This document shows positions 34,284 through 41,129 of a DNA stretch of 41,129 nt, piece by piece. Below the pieces are notes generated by a model. The model did not search any database, had not been told where the DNA came from, and saw nothing but the letters and a program-made list of their open reading frames with translations. Source of the stretch: Lentisphaeria bacterium UBA1776 (GTDB taxonomy: Bacteria > Verrucomicrobiota > Lentisphaeria > Victivallales > Victivallaceae); contig DCGO01000143.1 in assembly GCA_002314605.1 (NCBI GenBank), forward strand, positions 1 to 41,129, written 5' to 3'. A program made the position numbers and the translations under genes. The stretch's first letter is position 1, and each line of letters opens with the position of its first letter.

Positions 34284-34307
34284 TTTCAACCTTTCAACCT
34301 TTCAACG
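34284..34307 (-). repeat. Triple 8-nt tandem repeat carrying the pepF ribosome-binding sites
   Basis: Three copies of an 8-mer (plus strand TTTCAACC, TTTCAACC, TTTCAACG) end 2 nt before the pepF ATG. On the mRNA each junction gives AAAGG, so there are two spaced Shine-Dalgarno-like sites at 8 and 16 nt. Confidence 0.85.
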
Positions 34308-34324
34308 ATCTCTCATGCGAAAGA

Positions 34325-34360
34325 AAAAAGGCGTACCTGCAAAAAACTTGCAAGCGCGCC
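34325..34360 (-). terminator. Possible terminator after the LysM lipoprotein gene
   Basis: On the minus strand an imperfect stem (GGCG...CGCC outside, TGCAA...TTGCA inside) is followed by six T residues. It lies about 50 nt after the LysM gene stop and before pepF, so it could partly separate the two genes. Confidence 0.45.
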
Positions 34361-34407
34361 CTGGTGTCAGGCTTCCGGGCCAATCTGCAACCGGCCCTTC
34401 CGTCGGA

Positions 34408-35523
34408 TTACTGCGCCGATGCCGTACCGCTCGGGATGAAGAGCGGGGTCCCGGCGGGGATCACTGCATCCAGCTCGTCATTGCCGTTTTTGCGGAACGT
34501 GCTGATCACGCTGCCGTTCAGTTTCCTGAGTTCATCCATGGTCATGCCCTTGGCCTTCAGATAGTCCCGGACGGAAATATCGGAGGTGGGCTGGTCCATC
34601 TTGGTACTGTTGAGTCCGCTGGCATCGACCTTGTCTGCCGCGGGAGCAGCTTCAGCGGGCGCGGCTTCGGCCGGGGCGGCTTCAGCAGGAGCAGCGGCGG
34701 CGGGCGCGGCTTCGGCCGGCGCCGCAGTCTTGGCGACGGCCCCGGCTTCCGCTGCCGCCTGTTCAGCCTTGGCGGGAGCGGCGGCAGAAACCGCTGAGGC
34801 CGTCCTGGCAGCGGCAGCCCGATCTTTTACTGCCGCACCCTTGCCGGGAATGACCAGCTTCTGACCGACCTGGAGTTTGCTGGCCGTCGCCTCGGTAATG
34901 TTGTTGGCGGCCATCAGATCCGCCGCCTTCACATGCAGTCTGCGGGCGATTTTCGGAATATTGTCACCTTTGCGGACAACATAGGTCGAACCGGCGGCAA
35001 CGGAAGCCGCGGCAGCGCCTTTGGCGGAAACGGCGACAGTTTTGGGCGCCTTGACACTCCTGACCGCCTTGCCTCCCGCCGGGATCACCAGCTTTTTGCC
35101 CACATAGATCCGCTTTGCCTGAGCTTCGGTAAGATTATTGGCGGCCATCAGATCCGCTGTACGGACATGATGCATATAGGCAATCTTGGAAAGGGTATCG
35201 CCTTTTTTGACCACATAGGTTCCTCCGGGAGTCAGTGCTTTGGAAGCTGATTTGGAGGATTTTACCGGAGCATAGCCGGCATCATTGAAGCTGGGAAACG
35301 CTTTGGGTGCGGCAGCAGCCGGCGCGGCAGCGGCCGGTGCCACGGGGAGATCCTTGACCTGATCCTGGGTCTGAACCGCAGGGGCCGTTACAGCAGACTC
35401 ATCTCCGGCAGCGGCCGGAATATAAGGACGGTTGTCCATGACTTTGGTACTCTGGCAGCCGGTCAGCACGAGCATCCCGCCCATGACCGCCGCTGCACCG
35501 GTCAGCTTGACCATGTGTTTCAT
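34408..35523 (-). CDS. LysM-domain lipoprotein
   Basis: This 371-residue protein has a signal peptide and lipobox (VLTGC, Cys near residue 23). Two LysM domains follow (TYVVKKGDTLSKIAYMHHVR and TYVVRKGDNIPKIARRLHVK), and a C-terminal region (SDISVRDYLKAKGMTMDELR) looks like a worn third copy. Between them lie Ala/Pro-rich linkers, including repeated PAEAA units (about residues 265-300). LysM binds peptidoglycan, so this is probably an envelope-associated protein; no catalytic domain is seen. AAGGGG supports ATG 35523. Confidence 0.85.
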   Translation of the reverse strand: MKHMVKLTGAAAVMGGMLVLTGCQSTKVMDNRPYIPAAAGDESAVTAPAVQTQDQVKDLPVAPAAAAPAAAAPKAFPSFNDAGYAPVKSSKSASKALTPGGTYVVKKGDTLSKIAYMHHVRTADLMAANNLTEAQAKRIYVGKKLVIPAGGKAVRSVKAPKTVAVSAKGAAAASVAAGSTYVVRKGDNIPKIARRLHVKAADLMAANNITEATASKLQVGQKLVIPGKGAAVKDRAAAARTASAVSAAAPAKAEQAAAEAGAVAKTAAPAEAAPAAAAPAEAAPAEAAPAEAAPAADKVDASGLNSTKMDQPTSDISVRDYLKAKGMTMDELRKLNGSVISTFRKNGNDELDAVIPAGTPLFIPSGTASAQ

Positions 35524-35568
35524 TGAAGATCCCCTTTTGTAAGATGTTGATGGTTTCGCACGGTGTAT

Positions 35569-35596
35569 AATATAAAAAGTTTCCCGGTAAATGCAA
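35569..35596 (-). promoter_or_regulatory. LysM lipoprotein promoter
   Basis: On the minus strand TTGCAT (35596-35591), 16 bp, TATATT (35574-35569). The leader is about 40 nt. Confidence 0.55.
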
Positions 35597-35632
35597 GGAA
35601 CAGTTGCGAAAATCTTTTGCTTTTTCTTTTCC

Positions 35633-35660
35633 TTGCAATTCCCCCGATCGGCTGTATTGT
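35633..35660 (+). promoter_or_regulatory. Promoter of the M42 peptidase gene
   Basis: TTGCAA (35633-35638), 16 bp, TATTGT (35655-35660). It is divergent from the LysM promoter, with about 36 bp between their -35 boxes. Confidence 0.55.
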
Positions 35661-35697
35661 ATCTGAAAACAGAAAAACACCGAAAGGACCTTTTATC

Positions 35698-36771
35698 ATG
35701 TTCAGAAAAAACAGTCTGTCGTTTCTTGAGAAATTCATGCTCGCCTCCAGTCCCTCCGGTTACGAAATGGAGGCGGCGGCAGTTTTCCGGAATGAGATCT
35801 CCGGATTCTGCGACCGGGTGGAGACCGATGTCATGGGCAATACCATGGGGATCCTGAACCCGGACGCTCCCTTCCGGGTCATGCTGGCGGGACATTACGA
35901 TGAGATCGGTTTCCAGATCGTCTATATCGATGACAACGGCCTCCTCTATTTCCGGAAGAACGGCGGCATCGACAAGCTGAACATTCCCGCTTCCGAAGTG
36001 GAGATCCTGACCCCCCGGGGGCGGGTCCCCGGGGTCATCGGCAAAAAGCCCATCCACCTTCTTTCCGAGGTGGAACGCAACCGGGCATTGGAACTGGAAA
36101 ATATGTGGATCGACATCGGGGCCGAGACCCGCGCCGAGGCTGAGAAACTTGTGTCCGTAGGAGATCCCGTGGCGCTCAAAAGCAATTTCCGGCGGCTCAA
36201 TGAAAACCGTATCATGTCCAAGGGCATGGATGACAAGATCGGTGCCTTCATCGTGGCGGAGACCCTCCGGGCCCTCTCCAAACGCAAACTCCATGTGGCG
36301 GTTTACGGCGTCGGCACGGTGCAGGAGGAAGTGGGCTGCCGGGGGGCACAAAGCAGTACTTTCGCCATTGATCCTCAGGTCGGGTTCGCCATTGACGTTG
36401 GCTTTGCCACGGACATCCCGGACGTGGCCAGGACTCAGTATGGCGACGTGCGTCTTGGCAGGGGGCCCATGCTTTGCAGAAGCTGCGACTGCAACACCGT
36501 TCTCGGGAAAAAGATCCGGTCCGCAGCCGGGAAATTCAAGATTCCGTATCAGGAGTGTGCGGCTCATCGGGCCTCCGGCGGCACCGACGCGGCCATCATC
36601 CAGCTTGCCCGGGGCGGCGTGGCTACGGCGCTCTTCAGCATTCCCAACCGCTACATGCACTCCCAAGTGGAGATCTGTGACCTCCGGGATGCCGAGGGGG
36701 CCGTCCGTATCATGACGGAGACCATCGCCGCATTGAAGGGCAGCGAAAAATTCCGTCCGGGACTGGACTGA
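35698..36771 (+). CDS. M42-family metallopeptidase
   Basis: This 357-residue peptidase has the M42 pattern: MLAGHYDEIGFQI (His-x-Asp metal site), GMDDKIGAFIVAE (bridging Asp), VQEEVGCRGAQSST (catalytic Glu pair) and a closing ASGGTDAAIIQLARGGVAT with RYMHSQVE. Members are large tetrahedral aminopeptidases (glutamyl/deblocking types) or endoglucanase-labelled relatives. I chose ATG 35698 with AAAGGA upstream. The gene is convergent with topA, 8 nt apart. Confidence 0.9.
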   Translation: MFRKNSLSFLEKFMLASSPSGYEMEAAAVFRNEISGFCDRVETDVMGNTMGILNPDAPFRVMLAGHYDEIGFQIVYIDDNGLLYFRKNGGIDKLNIPASEVEILTPRGRVPGVIGKKPIHLLSEVERNRALELENMWIDIGAETRAEAEKLVSVGDPVALKSNFRRLNENRIMSKGMDDKIGAFIVAETLRALSKRKLHVAVYGVGTVQEEVGCRGAQSSTFAIDPQVGFAIDVGFATDIPDVARTQYGDVRLGRGPMLCRSCDCNTVLGKKIRSAAGKFKIPYQECAAHRASGGTDAAIIQLARGGVATALFSIPNRYMHSQVEICDLRDAEGAVRIMTETIAALKGSEKFRPGLD

Positions 36772-36779
36772 CCTCCGTC

Positions 36780-39275
36780 TTATTTTTCGAGGTACCTGGC
36801 GGCCAGTTTCTTCAGGGCCGCCACCTGTTTCTCGGAAAGTTTTTTGCCGTTGAAGAACTGTCCCCGGAGGGATTCGTAAAACTCTTTGTCGTTAAAGGTG
36901 AACCTTCCGCGCTTCACCGGTTCCGCCCACTTTTTCACGGCGGAAAGGGCATCGAAAATTCCTTTCAGATCCCCTGACGGAAGTGCCGCTGTCCCGGCGG
37001 ATGTTTCCGGCGCAAGACCGAGCATCCGGCTGATCAGTTCCCGGTCGGTGAGTCCCTCTGCATATTTTTCTGCGATCTTACCCAGAGCGGCAAGCTGTTT
37101 CCCGGAGAGTTTCCGTCCGCCGGACGCCTGTTTTTTCAGGGAATCGAAGAATTTTTCGTCGTCATAGACCCGTCCCCGGCGGGTCACCGGGGCCTCCCAT
37201 TTGACACCGTCAAAGGCTGCAAAAAGTTTCCGGTAATCCGCCTGTTCCGTTTCGCTGGCGGCCATGGCGGCGGCTTTTTCGCGCCTTTCTTCGGCGGCTT
37301 TTCCGGCGGAACGCATTTTTTCCGCCAGATTTTCCGGCAGGTCCCCACTGGACAGCTGGTTCTGATACCGGGCCGCCAGATTCACCAGGGCCTCGTACTG
37401 TTTGGAGGTCATGGCGCGCGTTTCCTTGTACTTATCCCGGATGGAAGTATAGAATTTCCGGTCATCGTAAGTCCGGCGGCCGACTTTTTCCGCCGGAGCG
37501 AACTTGACCTTGTCCAGCTGGGAGATCAGTGCATCCGCATCGGATTCCGGGGGAGCATCCGCCAGTTTTGCCGAGGCCATCCACGGCATGAACTGGTCAT
37601 AAAATTCGTGCATCATCTTTGTCCAGCCGATCTCGCCCCGCTCCACTGCGTCCAGTTTTTCCTCCATGCCCGCCGTAAAGCCCACGTCGAAAAGCTGCGG
37701 CAGATGCAGGACCAGAAAATCCACCACCCGGCACCCCAGTTCCGACGGGACCAGCTTTCCCTGATCCCGGGTCACATAACCCCGGAGCACAATGGTCTTC
37801 ATGATTGTGGCATAGGTGGAAGGGCGGCCGATGCCGTTTTCTTCGAGTTCTTTGATAAGGGATGCTTCCGTGTAGCGCGGCGGAGGTTCCGTGAATTTCT
37901 GTTCCTGCCGGAACTCTCCGGGTTCCACTGCATCTCCTTCACGGAGCGTCCCCAGAATGGCCGCTTCCTCCGTCTCGTCCTTCCGTTTGGCCGCATCGTT
38001 GAAAACGGCAGTGAACCCGGGGAAGACCGGTACGGTCGCCGTGGCCCGGAAGGTGGCGACGCGCCGGTCTTTGGCCGTAATCTCCACATCCGCCGTGGTC
38101 AGCTGCTGGACCGCCGGACTCATCTGACTGGCCACAAAGCGCCGCCAGATGAGGGTATAGAGCTTCAGCAGGGGTGCATCCAGATAAGGGGCCACCATCT
38201 CCGGGGTCCGGCGGACATCTGTGGGACGGATGGCCTCGTGGGCCTCCTGGGCGGAGGCTTTGTTCCTGAAGATATTCGGACGGGCCGGCGCATAATCTTT
38301 CCCGTAGGTGCTGCGGATGAAATTCAGTGCGGCGGACTGGGCCTCTTTGGCAATATTCACCGAGTCGGTACGCATGTAGGTAATCAAACCGGCCTGCCCG
38401 GCCTGCCCGAGGTCAATGCCTTCATACAGCTTCTGAGCGTATGTCATGGTGCTGCTTGCGGTAAAATGAAGCTGATTGCTGGCCGCCTGCTGGAGGGTGC
38501 TGGTGGTAAAGGGCGGCGGCGCATTTCTCCGCCGGGGCTGACTGGTAATGGATGTCACCCGGGGAACGGAACCGGCTTTCAGTGCCTTGACCAGTTTTTC
38601 CGCCCCGGCGTCGTCCGGGATCCGGAAATCCGCACCGTCGATCTTATGGAGTTCTGTGACAAATTCTTTTCCGTCCCGGGTCCGGCAGACCAGCTGAAAA
38701 TTCCAGTATTCCTCGGGGACAAAGGCGGTGATGGCCCGTTCCCGCTCCACCACCAGCCGCACCGCCACGCTCTGGACCCGGCCGGCACTGATGCCTTTTT
38801 CCAGACGGGACCACAGGAGGGGGCTCACCTGATACCCAACGATCCGGTCCAGCACCCGGCGTGCCTGCTGGGCGTCCACCAGATCCAGATTGACAGTGGT
38901 CTGATTCTTGAGGGCATTCTCGATGGCGCTCCGGGTGATCTCGTGAAAGGTGACCCGGTGGAACGGCTTATTGTTTGAGGATTTCAGGACCTCCTGCAAA
39001 TGCCACGCAATGGCTTCTCCTTCCCGGTCAGGGTCGGGGGCGAGATAGATCTCATCGGCCTTTTTAGCGGCGGCCCGGAGTTCCCGGATCACCTTGGCGC
39101 TGCGGGGAGTATCCACATACTCCGGCTGGAAATCGTGTTCGATATCCACACCGAAAGAGTGTTCCGGCAGATCCCGGACATGGCCCATGCTGGCCAGCAC
39201 GTCATAATCACGGCCCAGCATCCGGGTAATGGTGCGGGCCTTGGTGGGAGACTCGACGATCAGAAGCTTGTTCAT
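36780..39275 (-). CDS. topA: DNA topoisomerase I with C-terminal triple repeat
   Basis: This 831-residue type IA topoisomerase relaxes negative supercoils. The Toprim domain has LLIVESPTKARTI and the acidic triad YLAPDPDREGEAIAWH. The catalytic tyrosine is Tyr300 in LITYMRTDS. The usual C-terminal zinc fingers are missing; residues about 584-831 hold three copies of a roughly 60-residue unit joined by linkers. A typical unit is RGR-[VF]-[YF]-[DN]-D-x(2)-F-[FY]-x-SL, then LS-x-KQ-x(2)-AL-x-K-[IL]-A-x-[KR]-Y. They may take over DNA binding. ATG has AAGGAT upstream. Its leader contains a Z-DNA-prone tract. Confidence 0.95.
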   Translation of the reverse strand: MNKLLIVESPTKARTITRMLGRDYDVLASMGHVRDLPEHSFGVDIEHDFQPEYVDTPRSAKVIRELRAAAKKADEIYLAPDPDREGEAIAWHLQEVLKSSNNKPFHRVTFHEITRSAIENALKNQTTVNLDLVDAQQARRVLDRIVGYQVSPLLWSRLEKGISAGRVQSVAVRLVVERERAITAFVPEEYWNFQLVCRTRDGKEFVTELHKIDGADFRIPDDAGAEKLVKALKAGSVPRVTSITSQPRRRNAPPPFTTSTLQQAASNQLHFTASSTMTYAQKLYEGIDLGQAGQAGLITYMRTDSVNIAKEAQSAALNFIRSTYGKDYAPARPNIFRNKASAQEAHEAIRPTDVRRTPEMVAPYLDAPLLKLYTLIWRRFVASQMSPAVQQLTTADVEITAKDRRVATFRATATVPVFPGFTAVFNDAAKRKDETEEAAILGTLREGDAVEPGEFRQEQKFTEPPPRYTEASLIKELEENGIGRPSTYATIMKTIVLRGYVTRDQGKLVPSELGCRVVDFLVLHLPQLFDVGFTAGMEEKLDAVERGEIGWTKMMHEFYDQFMPWMASAKLADAPPESDADALISQLDKVKFAPAEKVGRRTYDDRKFYTSIRDKYKETRAMTSKQYEALVNLAARYQNQLSSGDLPENLAEKMRSAGKAAEERREKAAAMAASETEQADYRKLFAAFDGVKWEAPVTRRGRVYDDEKFFDSLKKQASGGRKLSGKQLAALGKIAEKYAEGLTDRELISRMLGLAPETSAGTAALPSGDLKGIFDALSAVKKWAEPVKRGRFTFNDKEFYESLRGQFFNGKKLSEKQVAALKKLAARYLEK
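36783..37526 (-). repeat. Three protein-level repeats in the TopA C-terminus
   Basis: Units at residues about 584-640, 684-742 and 772-831 share the pattern R-[RG]-x-[YF]-[DN]-D-x(2)-F-[FY]-x-S-[IL] followed by [LM]-[ST]-x-KQ-x(2)-AL-x(3)-A-x-[KR]-Y. No cysteine pairs occur, so they are not zinc fingers. Linkers between them are charged or Ala-rich. Confidence 0.8.
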
Positions 39276-39320
39276 TTTTTTATCCTTACTCTATTGGCGG
39301 CGGGAGGGCAGGATTCCCCC

Positions 39321-39358
39321 CGCGCGTATGTGTATGTATGTATGCGTGTGTGCGCATA
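39321..39358. repeat. 38-bp perfectly alternating pyrimidine-purine tract
   Basis: From 39321 to 39358 every step alternates pyrimidine and purine: CGCGCG, then TATGTGTATG-type repeats, then CGTGTGTGCGCATA. It lies in the topA leader, just downstream of the probable topA start of transcription, and could form Z-DNA under negative supercoiling. Confidence 0.85.
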
Positions 39359-39363
39359 AAATT

Positions 39364-39393
39364 ACTCTATCACGCCAATCCCGGTTTTGTCAA
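39364..39393 (-). promoter_or_regulatory. Probable topA promoter
   Basis: On the minus strand TTGACA (39393-39388), 18 bp, TAGAGT (39369-39364). The -35 is perfect, the -10 is poor. Transcription would begin at about 39357, at the edge of the alternating tract, giving a leader of about 80 nt. Confidence 0.45.
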
Positions 39394-39446
39394 GCAGAAC
39401 GGCCTCCATTCAGTCAGAAACAGGATTTTTCCGCCGCCAAATGCGA

Positions 39447-39480
39447 TTGAAAAAAGACCACTTCATGCTATTGTATGAAG
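39447..39480 (+). promoter_or_regulatory. dnaE promoter with overlapping palindrome
   Basis: TTGAAA (39447-39452), 16 bp, TATTGT (39469-39474). CTTCAT (39461-39466) and ATGAAG (39475-39480) form an inverted repeat with an 8-nt centre that contains the whole -10 box, so a repressor bound here would block polymerase. Confidence 0.5.
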
Positions 39481-39544
39481 AGGTATTTTCTGAACATCCA
39501 TCCGGCATGCGGAAGCGGAAATCAAAACAATTCGGAGTCACATT

Positions 39545-41129
39545 ATGCCAGCGGATTTTGTCCATTTGCATCTGCATACCCATTACAGTATGCTTGACGG
39601 AGCCTGTACCGTAAAGGGGCTCCTGAAACTTGCCCAGGAAAACGAAATGAACGCCATGGCCATCACCGACCACGGCTACATGGGCGGCGTTGAGGAGTTC
39701 CATCAGGAACTCTCCAAGGCCGGCTTGAACCCCATCATCGGCGTGGAAGCATATCTCGCCCCCGGCGACCGACGCGACTTCAACCCCAACAAGCCTTTCA
39801 ATAAAGGCGGTTTCCATCTGATACTGCTCGCGGAAAACGAAAAGGGGTACGGCAGTCTCTGCAAGATGATGTCCGCCGCCAATAAAGAGGGATACTACTA
39901 TAAGCCGAGGATCGACAAGGAGCTGTTGAGAACTTACAGCAAGGGGCTGATCTGCTCTTCGGCATGCATCGGCGGAGAGATCTCCCAGTTTTATCTGCAG
40001 GGCGACGAACAGCGCGCCGAACAGGCTCTGAAGGAGCACCTCGACATCTTCGGCAGGGACAATTACTTTATTGAGTTGATGGATCACGGCATCGAAGAGG
40101 AGCAGAGGTGCAACCGGTTCCTCGTCCAGATGGCGAAGAAGCACGATCTGAAACTGATCGCCACCAATGACGTTCACTATATGCGCAAAGAGGATGCCGA
40201 GGCGCATGAGATCATGCTCTGCATCCAGACCGGCGCGAAACTTTCGGAAAAGCATTTCCAGTTTGCCGGACCGCATTTTTATTTCAAGAGCGAAGCGGAG
40301 ATGAAGGAGCTTTTCAAGGAGCTTCCCGAGGCTGTCACCAATACGCGTCTCATCGCCGACCGCTGCAAGATGGAATTCCATTATGTGCCCGACGTCAACC
40401 ACTACCCCAAGTTCTTCATGCCGGATGGACGTCTCGCCGACCGCAATGATCTGCGCAATGTCTGCTATGACAATATGGAAATGCGCTACGGCTTCGATCC
40501 GCGCAAGATCGGCAGTCCCGATGAACATCAGAAGATGATCCTCGACCGCATGGAGTATGAGCTTTCGGTCATCGAACGCACCGGATTCATCAGCTACTTC
40601 TTCGTGGTCTCCGACTTTATCCGCCATGCGAAATCGCAGGGGATCCCGGTCGGTCCGGGACGCGGTTCCGGCGCCGGTTCGCTCGTCGCCTACCTTTCGC
40701 TCATCACCGATATAGACCCGCTGCGGTTCCACCTCTTCTTCGAGCGCTTTCTGAACCCGGAACGTGTCAGTCCGCCGGACTTCGACGTCGACTTCTGCGA
40801 AAGACGGCGCGGCGAGGTGATCGAATATGTGCGTCAGAAATACGGATTCGACAGCGTCGCCCAGATCTGCACCTACGGTCAGCTCAAGGCGAAGGCGGTG
40901 GTCAAGGATGTCGCGCGCGTTTTGGGGCATGACTTCGAGTTCGGCAACAAGCTTTCAAAGATGATCCCCGAGGATCCGAAGATGACTTTAGCCAAAGCCA
41001 AGGAGGAGAACAAGGAGCTTGCCGAGGCACTGGAAAAGGATCCCGATGTCCAGAAGGTGTGGAAATACGCGACCGTTCTTGAAGGTCTGAACCGTCAGAC
41101 CGGGATCCACGCCGCCGGCGTCATCATCG
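39545..41129 (+). CDS. dnaE: DNA polymerase III alpha subunit (partial, runs off window end)
   Basis: The first 528 codons of the replicative polymerase are present; the gene continues beyond 41129. The N-terminal PHP domain has FVHLHLHTHYSMLDGA (His7, His9, His11 and more) and AITDHG. The polymerase core has GPGRGSGAGSLVAYLS and the catalytic aspartates in PPDFDVDFCERRRGE (Asp412, Asp414, Asp416), followed by QICTYGQLKAKAV and TGIHAAGV. ATG has GGAG 7 nt upstream. It is divergent from topA. Its arginine codons favour CGC, unlike the CGG-rich use in neighbours. Confidence 0.95.
   Translation, partial: MPADFVHLHLHTHYSMLDGACTVKGLLKLAQENEMNAMAITDHGYMGGVEEFHQELSKAGLNPIIGVEAYLAPGDRRDFNPNKPFNKGGFHLILLAENEKGYGSLCKMMSAANKEGYYYKPRIDKELLRTYSKGLICSSACIGGEISQFYLQGDEQRAEQALKEHLDIFGRDNYFIELMDHGIEEEQRCNRFLVQMAKKHDLKLIATNDVHYMRKEDAEAHEIMLCIQTGAKLSEKHFQFAGPHFYFKSEAEMKELFKELPEAVTNTRLIADRCKMEFHYVPDVNHYPKFFMPDGRLADRNDLRNVCYDNMEMRYGFDPRKIGSPDEHQKMILDRMEYELSVIERTGFISYFFVVSDFIRHAKSQGIPVGPGRGSGAGSLVAYLSLITDIDPLRFHLFFERFLNPERVSPPDFDVDFCERRRGEVIEYVRQKYGFDSVAQICTYGQLKAKAVVKDVARVLGHDFEFGNKLSKMIPEDPKMTLAKAKEENKELAEALEKDPDVQKVWKYATVLEGLNRQTGIHAAGVII

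Noticed and set aside
34620..34740. GC-rich repeated units in the LysM gene considered as a CRISPR-like or mobile repeat
   Set aside because: They encode an Ala/Pro/Glu linker in frame, without spacers or terminal repeats.
35524..36666. A long N-terminal extension of the LysM lipoprotein frame running opposite the M42 peptidase gene
   Set aside because: The signal peptide and lipobox place the start at 35523, and the extension is antisense to a well-supported peptidase.

Overview
The window is 41 kb of GC-rich, gene-dense bacterial chromosome from a Gram-negative-type (diderm) cell. I infer this from lipoproteins with lipoboxes, an O-antigen-ligase/polymerase-like protein, MreB, an FtsQ-like protein and HflK/HflC-type SPFH proteins. 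The mix (three SPFH genes beside a P-type ATPase, isolated ptsH-ptsI, an ABC exporter with a large companion protein, zinc-finger-less topoisomerase I) fits the Planctomycetota-Verrucomicrobiota-Chlamydiota group. Lentisphaerota (Victivallis-like) is my best guess, from memory of such gene sets and not from a search. No rRNA, tRNA, CRISPR array, insertion sequence or phage module is visible.

Layout. (1) 56-12237, all minus strand: a long gene series read from a polytopic SPFH protein through HflC-like and HflK-like proteins, a heavy-metal P-type ATPase, an ABC-2 ATPase and permease, and a large membrane-anchored protein, followed by a CNNM/CorC-type transporter and a lipoprotein. Overlaps of 4 nt and 1-14 nt gaps suggest most of it is one membrane-stress or metal-homeostasis operon. 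(2) 12400-15090, minus: mreB, a DUF2156 protein and a divergent NAD kinase. (3) 15281-19439, plus: an unknown protein, an AMMECR1 protein, an RlmD/TrmA-type RNA methyltransferase, radC and galactokinase. (4) 19532-22483, plus: a reductase-type SDR and an O-antigen-ligase-like membrane protein with a C-terminal TPR region. (5) 22565-25879, minus: HPr, PTS enzyme I and an M29 aminopeptidase, divergent from O-acetylhomoserine sulfhydrylase and a TrmH-type methyltransferase (26039-27806, plus). (6) 27736-29165, minus: an FtsQ-like gene and a decayed membrane metalloprotease-like gene behind it. (7) 29323-36771: an LTA-synthase/sulfatase-fold enzyme, a FecCD/FecE-type ABC pair, oligoendopeptidase F, a LysM lipoprotein and an M42 peptidase. 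(8) 36780-41129: topA divergent from dnaE, which runs off the window end.

Several intergenic regions carry readable promoters of a common form, TTG(C/A)AA or TTGACA, a 16-18 bp spacer, then TATATT, TATTGT or similar. The most interesting points are: the SPFH/P-type ATPase/ABC gene block and the odd metal-site residues of its ATPase; a triple C-terminal repeat replacing the zinc fingers of TopA; a 38-bp perfectly alternating pyrimidine-purine tract in the topA leader; divergent ptsH and metY promoters that share one -10 site; an apparently leaderless ftsQ transcript; and a pseudogene with one internal stop, one frameshift and no start.
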